This document shows, one piece after another, positions 21,706-33,784 of a stretch of 64,000 nt of DNA (position 1 is its first letter; the number at the start of each line of letters is the position of its first letter). The position numbers and the translations under genes are program-made. Source of the stretch: Tetracentron sinense (lineage: Eukaryota > Streptophyta > Magnoliopsida > Trochodendrales > Trochodendraceae); contig CM026566.1 of the NCBI GenBank assembly GCA_015143295.1, positions 7,055,072-7,119,071 on the forward strand, in the 5' to 3' direction. Under the pieces are notes generated by a model. The model did no database searches. It was not told the origin of the DNA and saw nothing but the letters and a program-made list of their open reading frames with translations.

Positions 21706-23013
21706 CTACATATTGGGAAGTCCAGAGATTCTCCTAAGAAGGGAATCAAAATCATTCTTGTCCACCAACCATCTATCAGATTGAGTGCCCCTGGATCCGT
21801 GATGCCCTTCATCAGATTGGTTAAGCAGAGGAGTAGATGGAGTATATTCGGGTGAAGGGAGCCTGACAGGAGATGCTGGAGGTTGATCAGCTGGAGGAGT
21901 AGATGGCCTGTACTCAGGTGATGGGGTCCTGGTAAAGAAGGGTAGGTCTTCGGAAGTAGACCCTTCACCAGTGAACGGTACAGAATAAGGAATTATTTCT
22001 ATTCTGATCACGTTGGTATCCCGGCCTTCTCCTTGGATGTGGAGTTGGGAAGCTCTTAACTCAGGCTCTTGAGCAGCCTCAATATCGACTCTAGCTTCGG
22101 GCTCAATCCTCGCATCAGACTCAACAAGTTCAACGTTAGCCCCAGCTTCAGGTCCTATATCGACCTCAATATCCATCCCAACCTTTGGCCTCGCCTTGGT
22201 AGTTATTTCAGCCTTTGGCTCTATTTCAGCCTGCAGTTCTGAGCTCATCTCTGTTTCTGCCCTTGTCTCGATTTCAACGACAATGTTCGCTGGCTCTTGT
22301 GCCACTTCAACTATGACTGGCCTTTCAGGCTCAGCCGAGGCTTCTTGCTCTATATTGGGAACTTCATCGACAGGGTTAATACTCGCTATGTTCACTATCA
22401 CCACTGTCTCAGTACTTGCAAAGCCAGAATCAAGCTCAACCAGTGCAGTCTTGAAAACAACTCCTACAATCTGAATGAATTCGCTGTCAGGCTTCGAACT
22501 AGAGGATTTTCCACTCTTAAGAGCACGCTTCTTAGCTTTCCTGATAGCTCGCTGGGCTTGGAGAGAGAGCAGAGTGGCTTTAGCTGTTTGAGCCTCAAAA
22601 AGTAGCTGCGCTTGTAGCTCATTGACTCTACGAGCTTCTTCTAGAGCAGTCACCACGCAATCTTCATGAGGGTTCGGGCTCACAAAAGCATCCTGACCAT
22701 TATCGGCGAATTCATCTAAAAATCAATCAGGAGTGGATTGATAATCATTGTATGTTGGTGAATAAGCTCCATCATCGACATTATTAGTTGGATCAACTAC
22801 GATGGTCTTACCTAATCCCTCTAAAATGCGAGGCCGAACAGCTACCCCGACAGAGGTCACAACCGAAGGGTCTTCTAGACGAACAATGAATTCTGCGACA
22901 CCATGAGGTTCATCATGTGCTTCCTCGAAATTGCTAGTGTCTGCATAAATTGGTATATTGTGTTTGACCGGAAGGGAAGCTATCTTGGCCATCTGGATCT
23001 CGTTCTCAGTCAA
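21706..23013 (-). pseudogene. Acidic, proline-rich middle of the antisense protein
   Basis: The main frame (22683-21706, 325 codons) is open. It begins with a helical stretch ('EARRVNELQAQLLFEAQTAK'), followed by a basic patch ('RAIRKAKKRALKSGKSSSS') that could be a nuclear-localisation signal. A long E/A-rich run with repeats of the type 'EIEPKAEI' follows. It ends with a proline repeat, 'PSPEYRPSTPPADQPPASP' and then 'PSPEYTPSTP'. Codons 22723-23013 in another frame lie upstream. There is no known domain; the composition suggests a disordered linker. A GT at 21709 and a TTTTTTGTAG ending at 21640 bracket a 70-nt AT-rich gap to the next segment and may be an intron, although the phases do not join cleanly. 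Confidence 0.55.
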
Positions 23014-23099
23014 TTCTATAATGAGAGATGGGCTTCTCTGGGCACGCTCGCCTTTCCCTGTAGGAGTCGGTCTAGTTCTTGGACGCTTATGGGTAGTGA

Positions 23100-24700
23100 C
23101 AGCTATCTTTTTTCCTTTGGCCCTTGACGGTTCTTTCCTTTTTCTAGCACCAGGTGCTTGAGTGGGAGGGGGTCCACTTGCCTCAAATGTTCCTTCATAA
23201 TTACGATCAGAATATCATGGCCACCATACATCAAGTAGGTAGAGGTATAATTTAACCACCACACGGAAAATCTTCGTGAGGGTTGACCTTCTTGTGCTTG
23301 GGATGGAATGAAGAATCTTGATCGAGTATCAATGTGCATCAAGTGATTCCACTCTTGTTTAATTCGATGAAAATCGATCAAAGTGCGATCAACAGTCTTT
23401 AATACCGGTGGCTTTGCTTGGTTATACCCAAATTATCGGCTAAATTTGCTTGGGTAGTAAGGTTCCACAAAACATTCTTTGCCGAGACACCACAGCAGCT
23501 TGGCTGGACAAAGACTCATCATCATCAAAAAGTCCCTGCCAGAATAACCCAAATTCATATCATCTACCAAGTAGTCGTTCCCAGCCAGCTCAGAAGCTCC
23601 CTTGAAAGGACGAGCCTTATAAAGACCAGTGTGGCGAACATGTTTTTAATTGCCTCCCAAGAGCGGTACTTTGCTAGTGTTTGACCCGTTATGTAGACCA
23701 AATACAGCAGATCCATCTCGGCTTCAGTAGTTATCCATCTCACATAAGAAGAAGGGAAATACTAACTGATCCAGCCAAACAGGTACTGGAATTGACCTTG
23801 GGCTAGTTGGTGACCTAGGTATTTGCTCTGGGCGATGACTCCCATGTCTCTATAGAATGATGCCATCATTGGGATAAGCAAAGAATGCCTCACACCATTA
23901 GCCATCCATCCAGCTGCCACAAATGTCTCAGGGCTGATTACTTTTCCTCTGCACGAAGGTAGGACAAAACTGCATAGCCAGTAGGATAGGAAAACAGCCA
24001 GGTAACCTTCTATGCTGACTCCGTCACTAATCTTGATTGCCGAATTCCTAATTTCTTCATTCGATGGAGTAATGTAAATCGGCTTGGAATATTCATATGG
24101 TTCTCCCTTTAAATATTCCATCTATTGCCTTAGAGTGACTCTACTCACTTTGTGTGCCTTCGCACCTTTGCTCGGCACTAGTTCTTCAGTTTCTTCTTCA
24201 ACTACGGGAGCCTTACCCTTATCAGTAGGAGTGGTTGCTCTATCTGCATTTGCTTTCAGAAGGGTGTTGTAAACCCTGTACAATTCTTGGGTACAAGCAA
24301 GAATGTTCTCTGAATATAGAACGTTGTTGAAGGGGTTGAATTCATCGTAGAAGGCTCCGCTGACCGATAGCCCTAAAATGCGGTTCATCGCATGAATTGA
24401 AAGTTTGATTTCCCCTTAGGCCATGTGAAAAGTGTTGGTCTCGACACACCACTGGTTGAGAAGGCTGCGAAATAGAAAAGCATCCCACTTGTATTCATAT
24501 TTGGCAAGTCCAACCGCTCCTCAGATGCTAAGAGCTGTCAACTCGTCACAAAAACGTACATATACATCATGGACCAACGATGGCCATAAAGTTCTACAGT
24601 CGACTTTGGAGCAACTCCTGATGACCATAGATGTATCTCAGAAAACGTCATCAGTCCTGGTTGACAGAGTATCTCGGTGCTCCAGCCATTCTGCAAAAGA
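23100..24700 (-). pseudogene. Plant mobile domain (PF10536-like) part of the antisense gene
   Basis: Landmarks on the minus strand, in order: 'LLNQWCVETNTFHMA' then stop then 'GEIKLSIHAMNRILGLSVSG' (about 24480-24355); a linker rich in E, K and P ('KGKAPVVEEETEELVPSKG'); 'YLAVFLSYWLCSFVLPSCRG', 'SPETFVAAGWMANGVRHSLL' and 'PMMASFYRDMGVIAQ' (24120-23765); and 'FSVWWLNYTSTYLMYGGHD' near 23270-23215. The W-x-ETNTFH...GE...LGL pattern and the later 'FLSYWLCSFVLPS...ASFYRDM' pattern are those of the aminotransferase-like plant mobile domain. Stops are present at about 24415, 24119 and 23760. Confidence 0.75.
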
Positions 24701-24740
24701 AGAAGACAGGACACGCAAAATGATTTAGTTCAAGGAAATT

Positions 24741-25260
24741 AAACCAAATTATAAAATTCAGATAAAAAATGGTCAAAAGTGGGCCTTTAGATGAAGGTAT
24801 ACACCTGTCCTGCTAATTTGAAATGATTAATATGTGATTAAAAGATTTATCAATTCCAGACTTGGTTTAAAATCGGAGTCTGTGAAATTTCGATGCCTCA
24901 CTTAAGGCATGTATCTAAGGATAAAATTGCCTAAAAAGCAATCACCCTAAGGATTTTTGCTAAGGCAAATGTCCATGGGTAATTATCATGGCAAATGTCT
25001 AAGGGCAAATGCTAAGGATGATGTCTGTGGACAAGTCCACGGATAGAGTTTCTGATTCAAGGATTAAGGTCCTATGAATAGCCCATCCGTGGGAAATATC
25101 CACAGATACTCAAAATTTCCAAGGAAAAAAGTCCGTGAAAGTTAGGTGTATCCATGGACAAGTCCACGGATGGACAGTATTTTGATTTAAGGCTTAAGGT
25201 CATGTGAATAGCCTATCTGTGGGAAATATCCATGGATACTCAAAATTTCCAAGGTAAAGG
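24741..25260 (+). repeat. 3' region of A, first half of a 'tccacgga' array
   Basis: From about 24960 on, units built from 'gtggacaagtccacggatggac', 'aaggcttaaggtcatgtgaatagcc' and 'ggatactcaaaatttccaagg' recur (each split by substitutions). The array is interrupted by solo LTR B3 and continues at 27701. 24741-24960 holds the 5' side of the antisense gene and may contain its promoter; I see no clear TATA box. Confidence 0.65.
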
Positions 25261-27700
25261 TGTCGCGCCCCAAAATACCCCCTAGGAGTTAGGATACTTT
25301 GGCAACGTGACCTACACTTAAACTCACCTACAAAGAGTATACAAGGCATGCAAAATAGAGAACTAAAAATTTCTTTAATCACTTAATGGTATTCCAAGCA
25401 CAAATTCTCTACAATAACTGAATATAAAATAAAACATGTACATGACTCCTTAACTTGAGTCCCAACTCAAGTGATACAATTATCCCCTAGACATAAGAAC
25501 CCCAAAAATACATGTCTCTCACCCTCAACCCAACCGTAGGGTCACAGGCCAACCCTTAACATCTGGCTAACCATCTGAATACCCTCCTACTCTTCCTCAG
25601 CTACCTCGATCCAAGGGACAAGAGTCCACACCTCATATAATGTACCTGCCGATATAAAGGTACGGCTGAGCATGGAATACTCAGCGAGTAGAAGCTACTA
25701 GCTAACAATAATAATAACAATAAAATAGCGTACATAATACAGTTCATCATTTCATTTCTAAGATTAGAGTGCGGAAGCAATAACAAATAACAAGTATAAT
25801 CTTAAACATCATATTTAAACTCATACCTAGGCTCATGCTTTAATTAAAACATATTTCACCTTCCTTATGATTCTTGTAAATTACACTTTACATTTTATGC
25901 TTCTTGTGGGTTCCTTATATGTCTCGTGAGTATCATGCGTGTTTTCTTGTCTACTTGCTCGTGAATTTTCTTATTTGCCTGGAAACAGATGATAATGCCC
26001 GTACCTGGTCTTAGTACATTATCACCCTTCCATTATTTCTTGATTCTTGCTTGGAGACAGATACTAGTACCCGTACCTGGTCTTAGTATACTAGTATCCT
26101 CTCATACTTGTTGGAAATAGGTGTTAATGCTCGTACCTGGTCTTAGTACATTAACACCTTTTCATATTGCCTTGGAAACATATACTAGTGCACGTACCTG
26201 GTCTTAGTACACTAGCATACTTTCGTATTATTCTTGTCTTGGAAACAGATACTAGTGCCCGTACCTGGTCTTAGTACACTAGCATCCTTTCATGCTTGTT
26301 ATTTTACTTGGAGACAGATGCTAGTACCCGTACCTGGTCTTAGTATACCAGCATCATCTCATACATGTTTGGGAACAGATGTTAGTGCCCGTACCTGGTC
26401 TTAGTACACTACCATCCTTCCATGCTTCGTGATTCTTGCTTGTCATGTTTTCTTGTGAGCCAGGTATGACATATCCTAAGGATATGCCCTACCCTTGACA
26501 TTCATGTTTTTTAACTTGTGAGCCAGAGGCTAGCACCCGCACATCCCTGGGCTACCAACCTCCTTGACATATGCTTATTTCTTGTTTCATTTATCATGTA
26601 CCAATACTCGTGAAAACCCAGTTCATGCAAACATGCGTGCGTGTGTGTAGCAACTGTAGTAGGTATGATGACATACTTGAGTAGGATGATCACATGAGCG
26701 TAGCATTTCAATTCTTAATATGAGCATATGAAAATATAAATGACATGTAGTGCATTTGATCAAGGTAGACATTTAGAAAGAAGAACTCAATGCATGCTTT
26801 CATAATTCAAGTTCACTCATTCAAATCATCATTTAAACATTTTCTCAAACACTTGGTAAGCATCACAATTATAGCCTTTTGATTTAGGTCGCTTAGTGTA
26901 TGTTTTTCATCCACCACAGAGATATGTTCATTATGTTTGAAAATGTCCTTCCACCATTATCCATCACACTACATACATCACCTCACATGGCATCCATTCA
27001 CCACAACCCACCATCCATTCACACATTCCCACACCTTTATCCATTTATCTTATTTATTATATGAATTAAATCATAACTTAATAAAAGGGACAAACAACAT
27101 ATAAACTCATCATATTTGAGGAAGAAATCAAGGTTATTACTAATGAAGTTAGTAGGGTGTACTAACTTTGAGTCAAGACTTGATCTTGGGCGAAAACCCT
27201 TGACTTGAAGCTCCAACTTGGAAGGAGGACCCTTGCTTGAAGAATGCTTGAGGGGGGAAGAAACCCTTTTGAGGAAAGCCTTGAAGAACGCTGCCCTAGC
27301 TTTGGAAAACACGATAGACCGAGCGATCGGTGGTTATGACCGAGCGATCGGTGTTCTTGACCGGTCGATCGGTCAAAATCACCCTCTCTGGAATTTTTTC
27401 CCATACAAAACAGTGCACCAGTCGATAGCTACCGATCGATCGATTGTGGACCGATCGATCGCTAGTTTGGACCGAGCGATCGGTTCTCTACAAAACGCGT
27501 TTCGGTACTTTGGCCATAACTTTTGACTCGTTCGTCGGATTTTGACGATTCAACTTGCATTGGATTCGTCTTTCGAAGAGGAACATTTCTGGCATTTCAG
27601 AAATGTCAATTTCTCTTTTATTTATTAATTAGACTACGAGAAAGGCCAATTGGCTACGAAAGTGCTACTCATTAAGTACGGAAAAGTCCAGGGTGCTACA
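25261..27700 (-). mobile_element. Solo LTR of family B (copy B3) inside the 3' repeats of A
   Basis: It runs from TGTCGCGCCCCAAAATA (25261) to CAGGGTGCTACA (27700). Flanks are AAAGG (25256-25260) and AAAAG (27701-27705), a 5-bp TSD with one mismatch. The repeat array of A continues on both sides. It matches LTR B2 along the length but has an extra tandem array at 25975-26420. No internal region or second LTR is present, so recombination removed them. Confidence 0.88.
25975..26420. repeat. Tandem array of about 60-bp units in LTR B3
   Basis: Seven units share 'cagatactagtgcccgtacc' followed by 'tggtcttagtacactagcat'. Each unit contains the near-palindrome ACTAGTGC...GTACACTAGT, so every copy could form a hairpin. 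LTR B2 and the visible part of B1 have only one or two such 'gagccagaggttagtgccc' units at the same place. The array expanded in this copy or its immediate source. Confidence 0.75.
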
Positions 27701-28070
27701 AAAAGTCTGTGAAAGTTAGTTGTATCTGTGGACAAGTCCACGGATGGACAATTTTTTGAGTCAAGGCTTAAGGTCATGTGGATAGCCCATTCGTGGAAAT
27801 ATCCACGGATACTCAAAATTTCCACGGACAAAAGTCTGTGAAAATTAGGTGTCTCTGTGGATCAAACTCCACGGATAAATTTTTGGGCTCACGGACAAAA
27901 GTCCTGTGGGCAATATGTTCGTGGAAAATATCCACAAATACTCATAATATTCACGGACCAAAGTCCATGAATATTAAAAGCATCCATGCACAAAGTCACG
28001 GACAATATTTGAGCTCACGGACAGAAGTCCTGTGGGCAAGCTGTCTGTGGCCATAGACCACGGGCAGTGA
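27701..28070 (+). repeat. 3' region of A, second half of the 'tccacgga' array
   Basis: This continues the array cut at 25260: 'gtgaaagttagttgtatctgtggacaagtcc' type units, with 'tccacggatactcaaaatttcc' and 'cacggacaaaagtc' (substitutions between copies). About four to five units are present. Reading frames here on both strands follow the repeat and are not genes. Confidence 0.65.
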
Positions 28071-28770
28071 GTCATCGGTTGGGTTTCCTATGACCGAAGA
28101 ACTCAAGGGTTCCGGCAATGGAACCGGAATTTCTACTGAAAAGTGCAAGAAGCCCAAAAGGGCATCCCAAGCTCTCCCTGACCTGGGAAAACTCAAGAAA
28201 TGCAAAAGAATGCATTTCAGGGAGTCTTAGGACCAAAAAGATTCAAGAGGATGCCCAAATGGACATCCAATCCACCTGAGTGAGGTCTGAAACCCTCACT
28301 CCCGTCTGTTGGGTACGAATTTAGGGAAGAACACAGGTTCTTCCCTTCTAAGAATCCCTAATAAGGTTAATCCTCACCTCAGAATGAAGATGGAATCGAA
28401 AGAAAGAATGAAGAAATTGATTTCTCTTGAAATCAAGAAAGTCTGAAGCTCAGAAAATTTTCGAGTTTGGAGGGTTGGGGAAGATAAAGTGTCTTCCCCA
28501 AGCCTAAGGCATCCTTATAAGGGTTGCCTTTTGGCTAATTTTGACCATCCATTTCGAAATGGATGGTCAAGATGGTGGGGATGTCCCCCACCGTTCTACC
28601 TTAATGGCGGAGGTGACCTCATCATGAGGGCGCCTCGATAAGGGAAACCCATCATGGGTTTCCCACTAACACCTTAAGTGGAGGACAGTTATGCCTCTCC
28701 ACTGCCACTGCCAGGTGTCAGGATCCAGATGAATGGATCATTTCCAACCATTCAGATCCTGAGAGACATT
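28071..28770 (+). other. 3' untranslated region of A before the 3' LTR
   Basis: No gene or repeat array is seen. Its end 'gatcctgagagacatt' directly before the LTR at 28771 is the only purine-rich candidate for the polypurine tract, and it is weak. An inverted pair, 'gaccatccatttcgaaatggatggtc', split by its own centre (28543-28568), can form a perfect hairpin. Confidence 0.45.
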
Positions 28771-30579
28771 TGTGGACAGTGAAATCTCATCGTCCATTGC
28801 CCAGGTGTATGTGCAATGACACACACCAGATCACCATCTCTCGGAGAGATGGTTTAAATTGGCACATGCCTATAGCACATGCAGTCCTTTAGCTGTCAGC
28901 ATTAAATGCTGATGACTGAGCTTTATGCTACCTAGCAAGGCAATGAGGGGTTTGATCTGTGAGGATGAACCTCCCGGATTCAACCCTAAGTGTCAGCCTC
29001 CGAGAGGTTGACATGTATCCTATCCATGAGAATTAAAACCTCATGGATTCAACCCTAAGTGCCAGCCTTCGAGAGACTGATACGTATATCATCTTTGAGG
29101 ATTAAAACTCCACGAATTCAACCCTAAGTGTTAGCCTCCATGAGGCTGATACGTGTATGATCCGTGAGGACTAAAACCTCACGGATGAATCTTTAGTGTT
29201 AGTCTCCAAGAGACTGACAAGTATCCCATCCGTGAGGATTAAAATCCCACGGATAACCTCTAAGTTCCAGTCTCTCAGAGACTGACACATGTCCAATCTG
29301 TGAAGACCAAAACCTCATGGATGATTCTTTAGTGCCAGCCTCTAAAAGATTGACACGTATCTAGCCCATGAGGATTAAAACCTCACGGATGAACTTTGGG
29401 TGCCAACCTCTAAAAGGCTGAGACACGTCCAATCCATGAGGATAAAACCTCACGGATCAACCATTATCACACTTGGTCCTGGACCTAACGCAGACCGTGG
29501 GTAAGACCTATGGTCTCACCCTTTGATCCGTGGGCAAGACCTATTGTCTCACCCTCTGGTCTGTGGGTAATACCCATGGTCTCACCCTCTAGTCCATAGG
29601 CAAGACCTATGGTCTCACCTCTAGTCCGTGGGCAAGACTTATAGTCTCACCCTTTGGTCTGTGGGTGAGACCTATGGTATGGTCTTACCCTCTGGTCCGT
29701 GGTCCAAATGGGCCTTGGACCTAGGTCAGTCTGACTCCAACTGACAGTCAGTACCCGACTGTCATAGGATAGAGATTCCTTGATAAAAAAAGATTCTCTG
29801 TCAAGCTGTGGGAATCCCAAGATAAGGATCCCCTCTTTTAAAATTCCATGGGATGCCACATGGCACCCCATAATTATGATAAGATTAGAACTATGTCCTA
29901 TATCTTGGGAAAGGATGTGATTAAACATCATATTTTTCGAAAGATAATAGGATTTCTCCCAAAAATGAGAAATTTGGTACAAGAGTCCTCCAAAGAAGAG
30001 GATTACTGTTGAGTATGAGGAGTCTCCCAAATAAGGGAGACCCGTGAGCTGGCATCCTCTAAGAGGAGAACCCAATTTAACTTCCCTAAAAGAAGGGATT
30101 CAAAGAGAGACAAAAAGAGGACTCTCTCAAACCTATAAAATGAGGGTTTCTCACAAGAAACCCACACGAAGCAATTGGTGAAAAAAATGAAGAGAAAAAC
30201 TCTCTTATTAAAGGTACAATAGCAAGCAATAGCAAGCAAACAAGGAAGAAGAAGATCTCCCCTGACATGGAGAATATTAGGTGAGCCTCATAAAAATGGT
30301 CATCCCATTCTCCTTTCTTTTCTGTAAATATAAAGACCTCAATGAGGCAATTGTAACGCCTACATGAGATCCGGGTAACCCCATTGAATAAATAAAAATA
30401 TGTTTATTCAAATATTTGTTCTTCTTTTATTCTTCTTCTTAATAAGAGGTTCTTCCCCAAATAGGGAAGGTAATTTAACATTCTAGGTTTACTTAGATTG
30501 GAAGGATAGTTTCCCACATAAAACAATAAACTCCATAAAAACAATAGAGGAAATTTGATAAGCAAATTTTGTGTTTACA
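28771..30579 (+). repeat. 3' LTR of element A
   Basis: The LTR runs from TGTGGACAGTG to TGTTTACA, followed by TSD ACATA at 30580. It matches the 5' LTR throughout, including both tandem arrays and the TATA box at 30134-30140. It is about 45 bp longer than the 5' LTR, mostly from differences in array length. Confidence 0.9.
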
Positions 30580-30686
30580 ACATATCCTTAGATATACCCT
30601 ATCCTTGACCGACCCAAAGTTCGGCTTTATCATACTTGTCTTGTTTTCTTGTGAGCCAGATATGGCATATCCTTGGATATGCCCTA
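30580..30686 (-). repeat. Middle piece of LTR B1
   Basis: After the ACATA duplication, LTR B1 continues with 'tccttagatataccctatccttgaccg'-type sequence (bases differ slightly from B2 at 11700-11760) and repeats the 'gagccaggtatgacatat' block. It is then cut by solo LTR C2. The block occurs twice because the LTR itself has an internal duplication of this segment. Confidence 0.8.
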
Positions 30687-32864
30687 TGAAAGTATGCATC
30701 TTTTTAATTTTAGAAAAACAATTCTTGAGGGGCATACTTCGAATCCCAAGATCTAACTAAGATTCTAATTGATTTTATTTAATGAAGATAGGAATAACAT
30801 TCACCTTTGCAACTTTGAAATTGTTAAGTCAAATCCACATAAGAACAATACTCGCAAAACTTCATAAGTGTCAGGTTTCCTTCATGATCCACACGAACCT
30901 TCTTTTTCCTTTAAAACTTTCTCTAATGGAAGCTAATGGCCATTCCAAATTTCATGCTCTTTAATCTTTTCTTCTTTTCTTTGATCTAAGAACTTTTCTT
31001 GATCAAACAAGATCCAATCTTGATCTTCCAAGAACTTATTCTTGATCATCAAGATCAAAAACTAAACAAAAGGAAGAAGGGGAGAGTTGACCGTACACCC
31101 TCAAAAGAGAGAGAGGGATGGACGTGAGAAAAGAGGAGAGGAGAGGAGAGAGAGGAGAAAATCTAGAGAAAAATTAATTCTCCCAAGGGTAGGCATCCAC
31201 CTATATATTCCCTCTTTGTTGCTTGAATTGTAATCCAATTACAATACCTCAACCTTATCCTAATCCAATTAGGATTCCTCAATTGTTTCCTTAATGATTA
31301 TTCTCCTAATCTAATTAGGATTAATCTTAAAAGAAACAAACCTTATCCATTAGTAACTAATCTTATCCTTATCCAATAAGGATTCTTGAATTAGTAACTA
31401 ACTAATGGAATCCTTAACAATTAGGGAATCTTTAATTAGTAACTAACTAACTAACTAACCTTATCTAATAAGGTGTTAATTAATTAGAAACTAATTAAAA
31501 TAAGTTTCTCCTTGAAGTGGGCGTCCCACCCTAGGTGGGCCCCACTCCACATGCCCCTTAGGGTTCCAAACCCCTTAGGTCACTTTTTTGATCTTTATCA
31601 AAAATTCCCAATGGGTCCTACCCATTTGATTTATCACATCCAATGTGATTTTACCTTTTAGAGCTTCTCTATACCATATAGTGATTACTTAGAAAAATTA
31701 GTTAATTAAATTAATAATGAAATTAAAAGCTTTAAGAAGGTCCCAGTGTGTGGGATCTAAATGGATCTCCTATTTCCAGTTGTGGGACCAAGTGCTTAAC
31801 CTTATGGTTGAAGCATTGTTACTAGGAAATACTTTCCTAAAACTCCATTAGGATCATAGAATGTTATCTAAGTCCCTGAACTTCCACCAATCACAATAAT
31901 GTCCATTAACACAATGTGACTAACCTCCAGAAATTAGAGAATTGCTTGTAAGTACCATCTCACAATATATTTACAAATAAATCCTTCCACATTCCAATAT
32001 TACTTGTAAGCTTCTGGGATTGGAACAATTCCACTGTCTAGTCCCTACCATATGAATAGAATCATTTCTCATGATTACTTTTTCATTGAACTGAACCTCT
32101 AAAACACTTTTGAAGAAACATTAGAAAAGAACTGACATATATATATTTATATATACTTTTCCATATTGAAAATATCAACTTCGATAAAGATCATTTTACC
32201 GAAAAACACCAGTACTGGATTTAACAGTTCAGTTCAACAAGTATCACCTTGATATCATTATCTCCAATTAAGGAATAGTGGATTCCTTATTGAGTGTTTA
32301 CACACTTCTCCAAACATTGTGTACATGACTCAACGTACCTGGAGTTAGTCCTGTGTATTTGACATTGCCAATTAGCACATCAAAACCATATAGACAGATG
32401 TCTGAGAAGATGTTAACCTTTCAGGCCTAAAGACAATTTGTCAAATAGATAATCCTAATACAATCTGACAGTGTATTTCATAGGATATCCACTAGTGACC
32501 CTGTTCAGTATTATGTACTTGCTACATATACTCGCATGTTAGTCAAGAGTCACCACTCTCTGTGAATGAGATTTATCACACTATCTCATAGAACTACACA
32601 TGTGCAAGCCATGATGAAGTACGGTGCCCAACCAGTACTCTAGAGGCTTCGAACAATATTAGGTTTACAAGGAACTGGAAAATTATATCTCCTCGCAACC
32701 TTGGCATGATTTTCTTACAATGTTACCTATGGAACTTTATGTCATCATCAAATGAGATAGTAATTAATATAAATACCCTTTATAGTTGGTTGTGTGAATA
32801 TGATGCTTGTCTAATAAACATAGAAAAGTCTCTTATTGGCTTTCGAGGGCATTTATGTCCAACA
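30687..32864. mobile_element. Solo LTR of family C (copy C2) inside LTR B1
   Basis: It runs from TGAAAGTATG (30687) to GTCCAACA (32864), with the exact duplication CCCTA on both sides (30682-30686; 32865-32869). Its length of 2178 bp nearly equals that of C1 (2181 bp), and the two align throughout. No internal genes are present. Confidence 0.92.
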
Positions 32865-33740
32865 CCCTATCCTTGACCGACCCAAAGTTCGGCTTTGTCA
32901 TTTGTGTCGTAAATCACATGTCTTGTTCTTGTTTGTTTCTTGTACATATACTTATACTTAAAAACTCTCGGTTCATGCATGCATACGTGCTTGTGTGTAA
33001 CAATTCGTGGCAATCATGATGACATGAACAATTCAAGAATAGCATATAACATTTCAAGCTTTCTATAGTCATGTGAGAATGTAAGAAAACATATAGAGCA
33101 TTTGATTAAAACTACCATTTAGGAACAACTCCATAGATTATGCTTTTATAGTCTTAATTAAATTCATTAAATTATCATACAAGCATTTGATCAAACACGT
33201 GATGTTCAACATTCTTATAGGCATTTTATTTCTTCTTTTCTTTGTCACACATTTTATCAAACATCTTGAGTGCGTGTTTTATTTGTACATTGCCCTTCCA
33301 CATTTTTACATCACACAACATCCATTACATCCCACATGACATCCATTCGCCTCAACCATCCATACATCCCACACATCCATTACTAAATAGTTCATCTTTT
33401 ATATTTTTAGGGAACCCTTGGTTTATTTCAAGAAATGATATACACAAGCTCAAACTATAATCATTCTTAATAGAAAACCTAGGTTACTACTAAGCTAACT
33501 AGAAGGGTGTACTAACCTTGAGGATTAACTCCAAATCTTGAAGAAAACCCCTTTGATTTGGAATCCCAAGCTTGAGGAAGAACACCACCTTGGAATGGAA
33601 GGATCCTTGCTTGATGGGGAAGATCCAACCTTGATCTTGATCTTCAATCCCAAAACCCTCCTTTGGAATCTTCCTATTCTCCCTTCTCCTCTCAATCACT
33701 CTTAGGTTTAGGTTTAACCCAAAAACCCCCAAATGATCCC

Positions 33741-33750
33741 CTATTTATAG
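33741..33750 (-). promoter_or_regulatory. TATA box of LTR B1
   Basis: CTATTTATAG on the plus strand reads CTATAAATAG on the minus strand, in the correct direction for the family-B element. It lies just downstream, in element orientation, of the CGATCG cluster at 33785-34020. That cluster would then be upstream promoter sequence. Confidence 0.5.
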
Positions 33751-33784
33751 GCAAAGGGGTTGAAACCCTTAATTCCAAAATCGG

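Larger units (their letters stand above)
20850..24740 (-). pseudogene. Antisense plant-mobile-domain gene carried by element A
   Basis: A long coding region on the minus strand, opposite to gag-pol, fills the space between pol and the 3' repeats. Read 5' to 3' on the minus strand it gives a plant mobile domain (about 24700-23100), an acidic/proline-rich middle (about 23013-21706) and a charged coiled-coil tail (about 21664-20856). Together these would form a protein of about 1,200 residues. The coding is spread over frames with stops and frameshifts, so the present copy is broken. 'TTCTTCTTTTGCAG' ahead of the first recognisable codons (24690) looks like a splice acceptor, so the gene probably had introns and its own promoter. 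Extra ORFs, some antisense, are known in Tat/Ogre elements, and plant-mobile-domain proteins are known to occur both in transposons and as host proteins such as MAIN. The role in the element is unknown. Confidence 0.75.
606..30579 (+). mobile_element. Giant Tat-type Ty3/gypsy retrotransposon (element A), with three later insertions
   Basis: The element starts TGTGGGTAGTG at 606 and ends TTTACA at 30579, flanked by an exact 5-bp duplication ACATA (601-605 and 30580-30584). Two related LTRs bound it (606-2369; 28771-30579). Between them on the plus strand are a PBS, minisatellite arrays, gag, a DGGS-type protease, reverse transcriptase, RNase H, a second RNase H and integrase. On the minus strand near the 3' end lies a plant-mobile-domain gene. 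Inserts at about 8560-12994, 15000-17180 and 25261-27700 add about 9 kb, so the element itself is about 21 kb. Great length, an additional RNase H after the usual one, extra ORFs and repeat-rich untranslated regions are known for the Tat/Ogre lineage. All plus-strand genes carry stops or frameshifts, so it cannot be autonomous now. Confidence 0.92.

Noticed and set aside
30569..30964. Short plus-strand frames at the A/C2 joint
   Set aside because: They cross proven element boundaries (30579, 30687) and so join unrelated sequences.
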